NCBI RefSeq assembly: GCF_964340395.1
Contig: NC_135557.1
Span: forward strand, 20,415,725 to 20,479,724
Direction of reading: 5' to 3'
From: Glandiceps talaboti
Taxonomy: Eukaryota; Hemichordata; Enteropneusta; Spengelidae
Length of the DNA stretch: 64,000 nt
Part shown: positions 14,858 through 26,689 of the stretch, piece after piece
Numbering within the stretch: the first letter of the stretch is position 1
Layout: every line of letters begins with the position of its first letter
Translations under genes and position numbers: made by a program
Notes under the pieces: model-generated
The model's database searches: none
Seen by the model: only the letters and a program-made list of their open reading frames with translations
What the model was told of the DNA's origin: nothing

Positions 14858-15180
14858 ATGAAGATCACCATATACACTAATATGTTGTATATCCACAGAC
14901 TAGACTACAAGATCACCACATACACTAATATGTTGTATATCCACATACTAGACTACAAGATCACCACATACACTAATATGTTGTATATCCACAGACTAGA
15001 CTATAAGATCACCATATACACTAATATGGTGTATATCCACAGACTAGACTACATGATCATCATATACACTAATACGTTGTATATCCACAGACTAGACTAT
15101 AAGATCACCATATACACTAATATGGTGTATATTCACAGACTAGACTACATGATCATCATATACACTATCATCTTTGAAAT
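14858..15180. repeat. Minisatellite, ~48-bp unit, ~6 copies
   Basis: Copies contain AAGATCACCATATACACTAA, TATGTTGTATATCCACA and GACTAGACTA; later copies alternate ATGATCATC with AAGATCACC. Confidence 0.93.
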
Positions 15181-16789
15181 CATAGACCAGAAGTATATGT
15201 GAGGAAATTATGTTACTTTATTGATATATTTGCTATCAGCAATGTTACTTTATCTCCATATGTAAGTCTTACTTGCCAAAACATTTCGGTGATACCACAC
15301 ATCCTCTCTATTCAAGCCTTCCCTTCTACATGTTTTTATAAATCACCTAAATGTAAAAAAAAATGCTGAAACATCTTGAAGAAAGAGGAAACGATGAAAA
15401 ATAAAGTCCATCCTGAAACAACGTCCATTTCATTGGTTTCATATCCAACGGGACTATAGATTAGATGAATATGTGTGAACAAAGTTATACCTGAAGTCAC
15501 GTGCCGAGAGAAATATGACTGCAGACACCGAACACCCAGGGGAAGTATTCGACCAACAGAAGAATACTTTACAGCACTAGTTAGTTTGAATTTACTTGTG
15601 TACACCACGTAATGGACTTCGTGTGCAGAATGCAAGTATATGTTAATAACCAAGTAGTGACTATACACGCTGCGTCACACACGGTCTCACACACACTGTC
15701 ACACACATGCATACAATGTACTCACAGAGGAACACACTCACAGGAGGGACACACTTACACACGTACAGACAGAAGAACTCCACAACAAAGGATGAAGTAG
15801 TTGCAGACAATCTGTGCTGATTGTGTGTGGGAAAATTAGATGCCAAAACCATACGGTATTTTGTTGCCCAAAGAACGAAGTGATTGGGGTGTCAATCTAT
15901 ACTCTCTACGCTCAGATATTCAATTGTCGATAACGGAATGTTATATTACTAATTCTAATGACGTTACAGTAGCTCAACGTCTCATCTCATTCTAGGTAAT
16001 TCCACTTTATTAGGATTCACGCGTGACCATTCATTGCTTACATATTTCTAATATAATATGTGATGTTCTCTTTAGTACTCATACCATTGAAGCCTACAAT
16101 ACAACCATCTGCTCGCTATCGCCATCAACATTTCGTGTTCAACTGTTCTGGCCTGAAGGCTATTGTATAAAGTATCTGAACCCCTCCGGCTTTAGTTTTT
16201 TACGACGCAAACTGACTTCAGTTACTCATGGCTTTGTGAGGTTCCGCTTTGAATAAAAATTCCAAGGTTTTGAAGATTTCAAAGTTGTTTTCTTTCAAAC
16301 AGTTTCCACAATGTATTTTGTTCTCATTATGTTACCCGTTATAAAGTGAGTGGGTGCTAACGTTACTGTAATATCCCGGTTTCTTCAATAACACTTTATC
16401 TTTTGCGTTAGTTTCCATGGTAACAAACTACATCTAACCATCCCACCATCTGTATCACTAATCCCATCAAATTTCTTAAAAGCTTTGTATAATCAGATAG
16501 CGTTGATTTGCTAGGAAATGAATGCAATCCAATCAGTAATTCCTAGCCCTGCATCAATCAACGGGTCAATCCCTCATATCAAACAAAGAGAACAAGAGCT
16601 TAGGCATGGTTTAAATTGATTAGCACCACGATTTTATCTTAACGGGATTTTCTAGACCATGGAAGATGTATGGTTACCTCGTGTACCACATTATTCATTG
16701 AATCAACGTTGATCATTTAAAATCTACTATCAGTGCATTTCATTGCTACAGTCTTCTCCGGCATGTAAAACCCCAACTATCCTAATCAC

Positions 16790-17520
16790 TTCTACCATAG
16801 ACACTGGAGTGACTACAGGGTCTATACTTCTACCATAGACACTGGAGTGACTACAGGGTCTATACTTCCACCATAGACACTGGAGTGACTACAGGGTCTA
16901 TACTTCTACCATAGACACTGGAGTGACTATAGGGTCTATACTTCCACCATAGACACTGGCGTGACTACAGGGTATATACTTCTACCATAGACACTGGAGT
17001 GACTACAGGGTCTATACTTCTACCATAGACACTGGAGTGACTATAGGGTCTATACTTCTACCATAGACACTGGAGTGACTATAGGGTCTATACTTCTACC
17101 ATAGACACTGGAGTGACTACAGGGTCTATACTTCTACCATAGACACAGACGTGACTACAGGGTCTATACTTCTACCATAGGCACTCGAGTGACTACAGGG
17201 TCTATACTTCTACCATAGACACTGGAGTGACTACAGGGTCTATACTTCTACCATAGACACTCGAGTGACTAAATGGTCTGTACTTCTAAAATAGACACTG
17301 GAGTGACTACAGGGTCTATACTTCTACCATAGATACTGGAATGACTACAGGGTCTATACTTCTACCATAGACGACTAAATGTTCTATACTTCTACCAAGA
17401 CACTCGAGTGACTATATGGTCTATACTTGTAAAATAGACACTGGAGTGACTGCAGGGTCTATACATCTACCACTAGAGTGACTATAGGGTCTATACTTCT
17501 ACCATAGACACTGGAGTGCA
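16790..17520. repeat. Minisatellite, 38-bp unit, ~19 copies
   Basis: Copies contain CTTCTACCATAGACACTGGA and GTGACTACAGGGTCTATA. The 5' copies are highly regular; those after 17270 show deletions and substitutions. Confidence 0.95.
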
Positions 17521-17542
17521 TGGAGCATCTATACATAAATTA

Positions 17543-17683
<141 letters not shown>

Positions 17684-18289
17684 TATAACTGTTATAACCA
17701 CTCCGTCTTTTACGTACACTCACTATCAATACAGAATAACAGAAATTGATATAAATGTATCCATTGGAGGAAAAGTCAATCTCTGCTGCTACTGTCCACA
17801 ATATAAACTAAAATATTCCTAGAATTATCTCATTTTATCAGAAGGTTGAATTTATACAACGTATTATGAGTGTTAACATAAAACATGTTACAGAAAAAGT
17901 TCATTTCCGTAGTTTGACTACAAAATAGTATTTTGTATGGACTCGTTACAAGTACAACTATTGAGTATGTTGTGGAAATGTCTCGTTATGAGTTCAAGCA
18001 CTGAATGTATTGTGTTAAATTTCAACTCGAGTAAACAGCATTCTTATTGTACCCTTCAACTCAACAAAGCTTGACATCCGGGTTATTATTGAACGTCTCG
18101 TGTAATCAATACGAAGCGAGACGTTGGCACTGAGCCAGATGACTTCGGAAAATAATGCAATCTGTGTATGAAATGGCACAGTCTGTAACTAAGGCCCGTA
18201 TGAATTCTGTGTACAATATACAAGTATATTGTACACATTGACATCATACCGTGATATATATATGCTAAAGACCGTAAAGTATAATATTA

Positions 18290-18590
18290 AATTGTGACGC
18301 TGTAGACTATGATATGGAAGTTGAATATTGTTAAATGCCGGTCAAGATATTTTTAGATTGGAATGTGACGTCATATACTATGATATGGGAGTTGAATACT
18401 GATAAAGGTCAGTCAAGGTATTATTAGATTGGAGTGTGACGTCATATGCTATGATATGGGAGTTGAATACTGATAAAGGTCAGTCAAGGTATTATTAGAT
18501 TGGAATGTGACGTCATATACTATGATATGGAAGTTGAATATTGATAAAGGTCAGTCAGGGAAATATTACATTGTCATATGATGTCATACA
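18290..18590. repeat. Minisatellite, 71-bp unit with TGACGTCA
   Basis: About four copies spaced 71 bases apart. They contain GTGACGTCATATACTATGAT, GGGAGTTGAATACTGATAAA and GGTCAGTCAAGGTATTATTA. Three copies keep TGACGTCA (near 18369, 18440 and 18511). Confidence 0.9.
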
Positions 18591-18869
18591 ATGTGATATG
18601 GAAAGTAAACGCCATAGTGTACTGCATTCAAAAAAACGTTTTATGAGTACATGCATAAGTAGTTTTACGACTGTGTCATTCATGAATCGCATTTATTTCT
18701 GTACTTTTACGACAATTGGGTCTAAGTTCTTCATCACGTGACAAGCCATGGTTTCCCTCATTAATTTTAACAGCTATATTTCACAGATGCTGGTTTTTTT
18801 GTATAATAAAATATATAATATTGCCTTGAACGAAAACAGGGAATAGACAGGTATTAGTAAACGTATGCC

Positions 18870-19195
18870 ATTGTACAGGGCTGGCAGAATGACGAACAGT
18901 GAACCTACACTACTGTACAGGGCTGTAATTCGAAGAGCAATCATACACCATTGTACAGGGCTGACATTCGAAAAGTAAACACGTACCACTGTGCAGGGCT
19001 GAAAGATTGACGAACAGTAAACAGACATCACTGTACAAGGCTGAAATTTGAATAGTAAACACATACCACTGTACAAGGCTGGCAGAATGACGGACAGTAA
19101 ACATACACCACTGTACATGGCTGAAATTTGATACCATTGTGCATGGCTGAAAGTATGGCAATATCTTAAACATTGTATCACTTCACAGGCCTGAA
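18870..19195. repeat. Degenerate minisatellite (CACTGTACAGGGCTG units)
   Basis: About eight units with CACTGTACAGGGCTG, then a variable AAAGATTGACGAACAGTAAA or AATTTGAATAGTAAAC segment. Spacing alternates, so it may be a two-subunit array. Confidence 0.85.
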
Positions 19196-20024
19196 AGTCT
19201 GACCAGAAACAACATACAACAAAAACATATGACATACAACCACGAAAAAACCACCGGTGGATTTGCTTGTTTGCGGTACATAGCAGGAATGAGTATAATG
19301 CAAATATATTCAATGTAATTAGTGGTTGTAACTTATCAAAATATAAGCAACACATGGGTCAAGATCCTATGGCTCTGTTTTGATAGAAAGTTACACATTA
19401 TAACGATTTGAGTCTTAACTGTTACTGTTACATTATAACTTCCACAGAGATCAAAGAAACCGATGAAAGCGAAGTGTCAACATACATGAGAGGCATCCGT
19501 TCTTGTTTTGATATCAGTTTTATTGTTGTTTTCACCTCATTTTATTTTTGGATGAAGTCTTTCCATGACTCACGTCATTCAAGTAAACGCACTGGAATTT
19601 TTTCTCGGGTAGTAAACAGTTAGTAATAGTCGATCCGTTACAAACCTTGCATATGTGACATGTAGCTAACAGTAGCGCTTGCAATTCATATCAACTCTGT
19701 TTTTTGTCTACTTTCATATCGTTTTATGGCCAGTGCTGTTTCTGTTAGTCGTAATTTGTTCATGGATGTCTACTCAACACAGATTATTATCTGTGTTGTC
19801 GGGTAGTACACTCAATGTTCGACGAGGCGAATACAATTGTGCCTTATTGTAGTATTGCTAAAACGTCGAATTATGTGACAAGAAATCCAACAAGCGTTGC
19901 TAGGCGATCTTAAATAGCGTGTACGTGTAAGTGCAACTGGGCTTTTCTTTTGTAAGAAAAATACCAGAACTGCCAAATGACGTGTTATATCTGTAGTGCC
20001 GTAAATTTATCATTTTTGTTTGTT

Positions 20025-21115
20025 GAAGATCCAGACTTGCACCCCTTTACCTTATCACCACTCTAGACTTGCACCCCTATAACTTATCACCATTCTAAAC
20101 TTGCACCCCTATAGCTTATTACCATTCTCGACTTGCACCCTATATCTTATCACGTCTAGACTTGCACCCCTACAGCTTATTACCATTCTCGACTTGCACC
20201 CTATACCTTATCACTCCAGACTTGCACCCCTATAGCTTATCACCATTCTAGACTTGCACCCCTTTACCTTATCGCCATTCTAGACTTGCACCCCTATACC
20301 TTATCGCCATTCTAGACTTGCACCCCTATAACTTATCACCATTCTAAACTTGCACCCCTATACCTTATCACCATTCCAGACTTGCACCCCTATAGCTTAT
20401 CACCATTCTAGACTTGCACCCCTATTCCTTATCACTTCTAGACTTGCATCCCTTTACCTTATCACCATTCTAGACTTACACCCCTATACCTTATCACTTC
20501 TAGACTTGCACCCCTATACCTTATCGCCATTCTAGACTTGCACCCATATTTCTTATCACAATTCTAGATTTGCACCCTATACCTTATCACCATTCTAGAC
20601 TTGCATCCCTATACCTTATCACCATTCTAGACTTTCACCCCTATATCTTATCACCATTCTAGACTTGCACCCCTATACCTTATCACCATTCTAGACTTGC
20701 ACCCCTATACCTTATCACCATTCTAGACTTGCACCCCTATACCTTATCACCATTCTAGACTTGCACCCCTATACCTTATCACCATTCGAGACTTTCACCC
20801 CTATACCTTATCACCATTCTAGACTTGCATCCCTATACCTTATCACCATTCTAGACTTGCACCCCTATAACTTATCACCATTCTAGACTTGCACCCCTAT
20901 ACCTTATCACCATTCTAGACTTGCACCCCTATACCTTATCACCATTCGAGACTTTCTCCCCTTTACCTTATCACCACTCTAGACTTGAACCCCTATACCT
21001 TATCGCCATTCTAGACTTGCATCCCTATAGCTTATCACCATTCTAGACTTGCACCCTATACCTTATCACAATTCTAGATTTGCACCCCTATACCTTATCA
21101 CCACTCTAAGTGGTT
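20025..21115. repeat. Minisatellite, 32-bp unit, ~33 copies
   Basis: Copies of a unit with TCTAGACTTGCACCCCTATA and CCTTATCACCAT. Some copies lose the CAT or one C, giving 27-31-base variants. Confidence 0.95.
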
Positions 21116-21383
21116 GAACTCTACACACTAATTACCTACTCAGTCTGCTTAGGCAGTGTTTAAAATTGTGTACTTTCAAGGCAATATTTTTACATTATTG
21201 ATTTTAATACAAAGCGATTTCGTCTTCGACTGTTTGCCCTTTTGTTAATATTAGTTATGCATGTCTCATTGGCAGGTTGTAGGTGTGACGTCATTTGTTT
21301 TCCAGTCTTTTATTTTACATCTTTAGTTATTTTGAAAATATTGCAAAGTGATGAGGGGAAAGACTAATACATACTGAAAGAAA

Positions 21384-21524
21384 ATGTGTCTAAGAGTAGC
21401 TACAACTCTGTTTCTCGTTACGCTAAAGGTCAGAGGTCAAGTGATCCAACAAGTCAGAATAGACGTTCCACTAACTGTGAATAATAGTAATCGAAAGTCT
21501 ACGCAGCGTTGTATCAAAACATGA
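21384..21524 (+). CDS. Small ORF with signal-peptide-like N-terminus (46 aa)
   Basis: ATG at 21384 opens MCLRVATTLFLVTLKVRGQ, with a positive n-region and a hydrophobic core, and then runs hydrophilic to TGA at 21522. It could be a chance ORF, a small secreted peptide, or an alternative signal exon 1.9 kb upstream of Ig2. The only phase-1 donor in it (AGAG|GTCAAG) is weak. I do not recognise the product. Confidence 0.2.
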   Translation: MCLRVATTLFLVTLKVRGQVIQQVRIDVPLTVNNSNRKSTQRCIKT

Positions 21525-21976
21525 CGTACGTCTCACATCGATTCCGGTTGTATTTTAACTGTTGCCATGGTTTCATTTTAAGTCAAATGAATATGAATTG
21601 TGTAATGTTTTAGTGATGTAAACATAACATAAAAAGTGAAATCGAAATCGAAACAAAAGATTTTCAGTGAAATACAAAGTAGGTATCTAAGATATAGAGT
21701 GCATTTGTCTACCAATGTCTTAAAATGTTGACCTCTCCGATACAGGCACCTTCACGTCAACATCATGTGACTTCTCGGTCCATTTCATCGTTATTTTTCA
21801 CTGGAACAAAGAAGTAAGCTTCATAAATACATCACTTTAAAGAGTCTGGTTTGGAAACATACGATATATCTTGAAAATAACCTAGTATGAGGTCACGGTG
21901 GTGAAGCTACTCCGTTCCAACACAGACAACCTTCTTACTTGTCTGTGGTTCCAAGTAACGACCATTCAGGTGTAGG

Positions 21977-22012
21977 TCGCCCTCTACGGTCGTGTGGGTG
22001 GCCCTCTACGGT
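21977..22012 (-). promoter_or_regulatory. Tandem pair of CTCF-like cores (minus)
   Basis: Two copies, 22 bases apart, read on the minus strand as ACCGTAGAGGGCGA and ACCGTAGAGGGCCA. They share the AGAGGGC heart of the CTCF consensus CCASYAGRKGGCRS. Motif resemblance only. Confidence 0.3.
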
Positions 22013-22245
22013 CAATCACAACTATTTCAGGTTGATGGATTTTTACTCTGGCTGTCAACTATTGGTACATGGATGCCTAATACAAAGACTTTCAAGTGTC
22101 TGTGGACAGTCCGATGTGACAGTGGGCATTTAAACAGTGGGCGATGACGTAATCACATAGGTTTATTTACGTGTGAATGACATCACACACATGTAATAAT
22201 ATAAGCCGATATTTCAAGGTTTCTCTATGCAGTGCTATTCAACAC

Positions 22246-22345
22246 AGGCACTCGAATCAATCTGTATGATTTTTTAAAAAAAGTATGATAAAAAAAATAT
22301 TTACTATACATTTAAAAGAAATCGTACAGATTGATTCGAGTGCCT
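22246..22345. repeat. Short hairpin inverted repeat
   Basis: A 27-base arm beginning AGGCACTCGAATCAATCTGT is matched by its reverse complement ending at 22345, with one mismatch. An AT-rich loop of about 46 bases lies between. Size and shape fit a very small MITE or its remnant; no target duplication is evident. Confidence 0.8.
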
Positions 22346-22642
22346 TTGGTCTTTAGTAAGTACAGTATATATCACCACGTGCTTTCGCTTGTAACTTAAA
22401 TCATATGGTTAAATTTCTACGGCTTGTGCCTCCACAATGCATAGTTTCAGGGTAGTACTAAATAAAAGTGAAATAGTTTGAATTCAGCTATTGTATGTAC
22501 GAACTGAGAAACAAGGGGTTCATTCAAAAAATAAATACACGATCGAATGGCAGCGTTATCATTTTATTTTAATCCTTTATAGACAAATGTCGCCGTGTAT
22601 ACACTTCAGAATCGAACACAGTGTGAGATAAGTTGCTGAATG

Positions 22643-22656
22643 TCGCCCCCTGGAGT
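22643..22656 (-). promoter_or_regulatory. CTCF-like motif (minus)
   Basis: On the minus strand it reads ACTCCAGGGGGCGA, 11 of 14 positions of the CTCF core CCASYAGRKGGCRS. It is divergent to the plus-strand motif at 22820, and both are preceded by TTG. Confidence 0.4.
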
Positions 22657-22819
22657 CAACAGATGAACACTTCATAGATTAAATACGCAGTGGATATACG
22701 TGAACTGTGTAGTTTAAACCAATAAAGACATGGTACATTCACATCCAGTGGTGAATCTCGCTACAAGATAGAGTTTGAAAATTTTGTAGGAAAGCATTGA
22801 TAATCATCAACAAATCTTG

Positions 22820-22833
22820 ACTCTAGGTGGCGC
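22820..22833 (+). promoter_or_regulatory. CTCF-like motif (plus)
   Basis: ACTCTAGGTGGCGC matches 12 of 14 positions of the CTCF core, including the invariant AGGTGGCGC. It lies 430 bases upstream of the Ig2 exon. Confidence 0.45.
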
Positions 22834-23251
22834 TAGTTTCCTCTCCAATGATAGTCTTTAGTAATACTACAGCAATCAGTTGTGACTTCAAACGATTTAT
22901 ACATAGTAGATAATTACCATAACATTAATGTTTTACAATAAGCATGAAAGTCTTCAAATCATGCAATTTTTTGTATCTGATGTGACGATGTAAATCACCA
23001 TGACTACTCAGTGATTTGTAACTCTACTATTGATTTCTGTTCATAATTATTAATGTTTTTTCTGAATGAATGAAAGATAGTCAGAGTGTAGTTGATTTCA
23101 TATATATATTCTTACTTTTGAATTTATATTTATAGTCAAATTTTGTTATCAAATATAGTCTTAGACATAAATATTTGATTGCAGTAATTCTACATCTTAT
23201 GTAAAATATCGTTCAGTGATTATACAGTTGCCTTTGTATATTTGATTTCAG

Positions 23252-23398
23252 TGATTCTACAGTCTTATCACGTAGAAGTCAATGATGAACATGTTATGAG
23301 GGGAAACACAGCTGTGTTCAAATGTTTGATACCAATTCATGTCAAAAGTTATGTCAAGGTGACGGAATGGACACGGGGAACAACAGTTTTATCTACTG
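23252..23398 (+). CDS. Dscam: Dscam exon: Ig2, N-terminal half
   Basis: Acceptor TTTGATTTCAG and donor G|GTAAGT bound 147 bases, phase 1 at both ends. Spliced after Ig1 the junction reads NAVILQSYHVEV, matching the AV-x-x-x-Y linker of the Dscam family. The exon carries the first cysteine (VFKCLIP) and the tryptophan (TEWT). NDEHVMRGNTAVFKCLIP is a strong Dscam Ig2 signature. This half-domain corresponds to the arthropod Dscam1 exon-4 position, which is multiplied in insects; only one copy is present here. Confidence 0.96.
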
Positions 23399-23479
23399 GT
23401 AAGTGTTAATTTCACACAATTACCATATCCTCGCTCATTCTTTCTATTCGATCCAGTCCATCTTTCTCCTAACATCTGA

Positions 23480-23510
<31 letters not shown>

Positions 23511-23775
23511 TGTATGTATGTATGTATGTATGTATGTATGTATGTATGTATGTATGTATGTATGTATGTATGTATGTATGTATGTATGTATGTATGTATG
23601 TATGTATGTATGTATGTATGCATGCATGCATGCATGCATGCATGCATGCATGCATGCATGTATGTATGTATGTATGTATGTATGTATGTATGTATGTATG
23701 TATGTATGTATGTATGCGTGTGTGTGTGTGTGTGTGTGTGTGTCTGCCTGTCTGTCTGTCTGTCTGTCCGTCTGT

Positions 23776-23843
<68 letters not shown>

Positions 23844-23989
23844 CGACTCCTCGCGCCATCACAGACCTGGACCCCCTTCTCCCCTGTCAATTTGTCCTAC
23901 TTACTCACCCATTAGTACTTATATCTCTATGTATGTACATCGTCCAATTACACGTCATCTAAATTAATCTTAACATGTCTTTGTTCTAG
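23399..23989 (+). other. Intron inside Ig2
   Basis: 591 bases, of which about 360 are one compound microsatellite. The rest is unremarkable. Confidence 0.9.
23480..23840. repeat. Compound microsatellite (TATG)n-(CATG)n-(TATG)n-(TG)n-(CTGT)n-(CT)n
   Basis: TATG repeats flank a CATG block (23620-23660), then TG, CTGT, a C9 run and CT repeats. It fills most of the intron that splits Ig2. Confidence 0.97.
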
Positions 23990-24136
23990 GGGATAAGTTT
24001 AGTGTTCTCGACAACGGCGAGCTGCATGTTCGACGTGTTCGTGACGATGACGTGCATGCTGGATATCGATGTTCCACTACACACAAACTGACAGGGGTTA
24101 TAAAACCAAGCAACGAAGCAAGGCTATTCTTAGAAT
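23990..24136 (+). CDS. Dscam: Dscam exon: Ig2, C-terminal half
   Basis: Acceptor TTTGTTCTAG and donor T|GTAAGT bound 147 bases, phase 1 at both ends. It supplies the LDNGELHVRRV strand and the second cysteine (GYRCSTTHKLTG), then SNEARLFLE. The H-K/R-L/Y-TG motif after the cysteine is characteristic of Dscam Ig2. With the previous exon it makes a complete domain. Confidence 0.96.
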
Positions 24137-24454
24137 GTAAGTTAAATACAGTTGTCTAAATATTTATATGCTAGAAGCAACAACATCCACCCTCAGATAT
24201 TTATTTTTTTCATCAAATAACCAAGTATATACTCACTAAAAATGATCAGTTACTTATAAAAAGACATTGTATCTGTAAGTTAGTAGTCAGTATTATCCAT
24301 AGGTGGTGTAGTGACAAGTTTAAATCTTGATCGAAAGCTTGGTTTTGAATTGTCGCCATGTTTAAACTGCACTAGTTTTTAACAGCAGTATCGGTTTTCA
24401 ATCAGACTGTTGATATAAACCTTGTGATATTGTACTTCATTTCCACCTTACCAG
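24137..24454 (+). other. Intron Ig2-Ig3
   Basis: 318 bases of AT-rich sequence with acceptor CACCTTACCAG. Nothing else seen. Confidence 0.9.
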
Positions 24455-24733
24455 ATGCCCAGGACAATGCCCCGGATATCATCTCTAGTACTGCGATGAA
24501 AAGTGTTGCTGTCGGTGACAGAGTGGAGCTACCCTGTGTAAGCACAGCTTACCCCCAACCTGTACCAACCTGGAAACGAGGCAGGCATACTATCGTTGCG
24601 AATGATCATTACATACTTCTGGGTGGTAACCTGGTCATAGAGGGCGCTATGTTGGAGGACGAGGGTCGGTACACTTGTAAATCACAAAATGATTTAGGTG
24701 AAGCCAGTATACAAACAGTCCTGACGGTAAATG
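24455..24733 (+). CDS. Dscam: Dscam exon: Ig3
   Basis: 279 bases, phase 1 at both ends, donor G|GTGAGT. It encodes one Ig domain with cysteines in VELPCVST and YTCKSQND, tryptophan in PTWKRG, and the DEGRYTC motif before strand F. VGDRVELPC resembles the vertebrate DSCAM Ig3 entry. Insect Dscam1 carries its large exon-6 array in this domain, but here it is a single exon. A CTCF-like core (AGAGGGCGC) overlaps the coding sequence at 24639-24647. Confidence 0.95.
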
Positions 24734-24900
24734 GTGAGTAAATAAATAACAAACATTTCGCGTTCTATTTCACCTAAACCTATTTTCGTTGTCTCATATT
24801 TTAACCAAAGTCGTAATCAGTAATATCATCACGAAACCAACTTATATTTATACATTTAACTCATTAATGAAATTAAAATTGCATTAAGGCCTTCGCTCAA

Positions 24901-24979
24901 TAGCTTGGAATCCATGCGGATTGGGTTTTTTGGGGAACGCAAAATTTAAAAATCCCAATCAGCATGGATTGCAGGCTAA
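24901..24979. repeat. Imperfect hairpin
   Basis: Left arm with GGAATCCATGCGGATTGGG and right arm with its near reverse complement (CCCAATCAGCATGGATTGC), separated by about 15 bases. Probable MITE remnant. Confidence 0.7.
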
Positions 24980-25020
24980 ATGTAACCAAGAATATTATAC
25001 AGACACGGTTATATGCTTCA

Positions 25021-25034
25021 ACTTCAGAGGGCGC
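25021..25034 (+). promoter_or_regulatory. CTCF-like motif (plus)
   Basis: ACTTCAGAGGGCGC, 11 of 14 positions of the CTCF core. Intronic, between Ig3 and Ig4. Confidence 0.35.
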
Positions 25035-25089
25035 TGTTACAAAGTGATAATGTGAAATTACTCTCTCTGGCAGAGTGTAAGATGGTTGA

Positions 25090-25318
25090 TGGTCTAGTCT
25101 TGGTTACCCAGACTCTCTGACTTCCGCCGCCCCAGAGCGTCTAGAACAATACAGTACAATAAGTGATTTAAAATGCCAGAACACAATGGCTATGTCGAGA
25201 GACTGACCCACAACATGACCTCTCTAGTAAAATTATACGGTGGCAACTCTTGCTATTAAAGGGTATTTTTGTGTGGCCGGGGGAAACCAGAGGAGTCTGA
25301 GTAACCAAGACTACCAAG
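25090..25318. mobile_element. Inverted-repeat element (MITE-like)
   Basis: Left arm containing TAGTCTTGGTTACCCAGACT and a right arm whose reverse complement contains TAGTCTTGGTTACTCAGACT, about 40 bases at roughly 80% identity, enclosing about 140 bases. No ORF; target duplication unclear. Confidence 0.6.
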
Positions 25319-25382
25319 ACTATTTCTGGTCCAGACTGATCGCCGTTCGAATAATTTCATCGCATTATCAATCTATGTATAA

Positions 25383-25403
25383 TGCATACATACATACATA
25401 CAT

Positions 25404-25498
<95 letters not shown>

Positions 25499-25505
25499 CA
25501 TACAT

Positions 25506-25592
<87 letters not shown>
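25383..25592. repeat. Compound microsatellite (CATA)n-(CA)n-(CATA)n-(GACA)n
   Basis: Simple repeats ending in about 21 GACA units, 120 bases upstream of the Ig4 acceptor. Confidence 0.97.
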
Positions 25593-25593
<1 letters not shown>

Positions 25594-25712
25594 CATTGGC
25601 TCCATAAATGTCATATCCCATATCTATACAATATGTCATACTGTATCAGTATACTGTCTTCTCTTGAATAGTTTTAAACACAAACTATTAAAAATATATT
25701 TTTTTTTGACAG

Positions 25713-25985
25713 AACCGCTATCTGTATATTTTGACCAGCAACACCAAACCATTGATGTCGGTATGTCAGCAAACTTTAATTGTTCGATTCACGGTCATCC
25801 TATCAGTACGATCTCGTGGCTGAAAAATGGCGTCCCCATCGAAGAATCGGAGAGAATATATACATCCGAGAACGAAACGTCGTTGATAATTGATCATGTA
25901 TTGAGGGAAGACAAAGGGATGTACCAGTGTTTTGTTAGTAATAACCAGGAAACTAGGGAAGCTACTGTACAACTATCAATTGGAG
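25713..25985 (+). CDS. Dscam: Dscam exon: Ig4
   Basis: 273 bases, acceptor TTTTTTTTGACAG, donor G|GTGAGT, phase 1 at both ends. The domain starts EPLSVYFDQQHQTIDVG, has cysteines in FNCSIHGHP and YQCFVSNNQ, the tryptophan in ISWLKNG and EDKGMYQCFV before strand F; KGMYQCFV is a very typical Dscam Ig4 string. With Ig1-Ig3 it completes the N-terminal horseshoe module. NCS and NET are possible N-glycan sites. Confidence 0.96.
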
Positions 25986-26369
25986 GTGAGTTAAGACAAA
26001 CCATCTATTTACACAGAATCTAGAACCCGCCATTTTGAATAGTATGGATGGTGCATTGTGGGAAATGTGGTATACTTATGTATCAGTCACTCTTGTAAAT
26101 AATCTAGTCTTGAATGACGGCTGCCCTGCTGGGCCTCAGGTTCGGTGTTATACTTTAACTACAAATAATCCCAGAGTCCTTTGCATATGGTGGGCATGCG
26201 TAGATTCATCTGTTGGTCAGATTCATCTGTTTCTTTGATTCAACACACCCCTTGACCTCTGACCCCTAATCCCAGACATGATATACGTGTGTAGTCCTAT
26301 TTTCCTCCTCTTCTAAAGCTATACTCACGTGTTCAGTTTATTGTCAAATTTTTATGAATTACTACGAAT

Positions 26370-26383
26370 GACACAGAGGGCGC
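26370..26383 (+). promoter_or_regulatory. CTCF-like motif (plus)
   Basis: GACACAGAGGGCGC, 10 of 14 positions of the CTCF core. It lies 385 bases downstream of the Ig4 exon. Confidence 0.3.
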
Positions 26384-26689
26384 TTTACTTACCATCGTTC
26401 TGTACCAGTGTGCGCTAAAGTGACTTTTAAGAGTTTAGCTTTATTTCCTTTTCGCCTGATCTTGCTGTAAGTCAATACAGCGTTCGCTATTAAGTACTGT
26501 TTAAAGTAGTTACTCGTGCATTTATTTACCATCCAGTCATGTGATACATTGTTCACTGTAGAACACGACAATTATGCAAACATTTGCATAAATTATAGAA
26601 TAGTGACACAGTATGTGGCTATGACAAACACTACATGTTTGTGAATTTAACTAAATACATCTATCTACACACGAACCCATATAACTGAT

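Larger units (their letters stand above)
24734..25712 (+). other. Intron Ig3-Ig4
   Basis: About 1 kb. It contains a 31-base-arm hairpin, a CTCF-like motif, a diverged inverted-repeat element and a compound microsatellite that ends 120 bases before the Ig4 acceptor. Confidence 0.9.

Noticed and set aside
19408-19623. 71-codon ORF with a possible membrane segment
   Set aside because: Starts at TTG, no family resemblance, no supporting exon context.
23389-23967. MYVC/HTYI and SLSL repeat ORFs on both strands
   Set aside because: Microsatellite translations inside the Ig2 intron; the same holds at 5730-6267, 17516-17822, 25240-25671, 34526-34849, 38781-39362 and 47167-47523.
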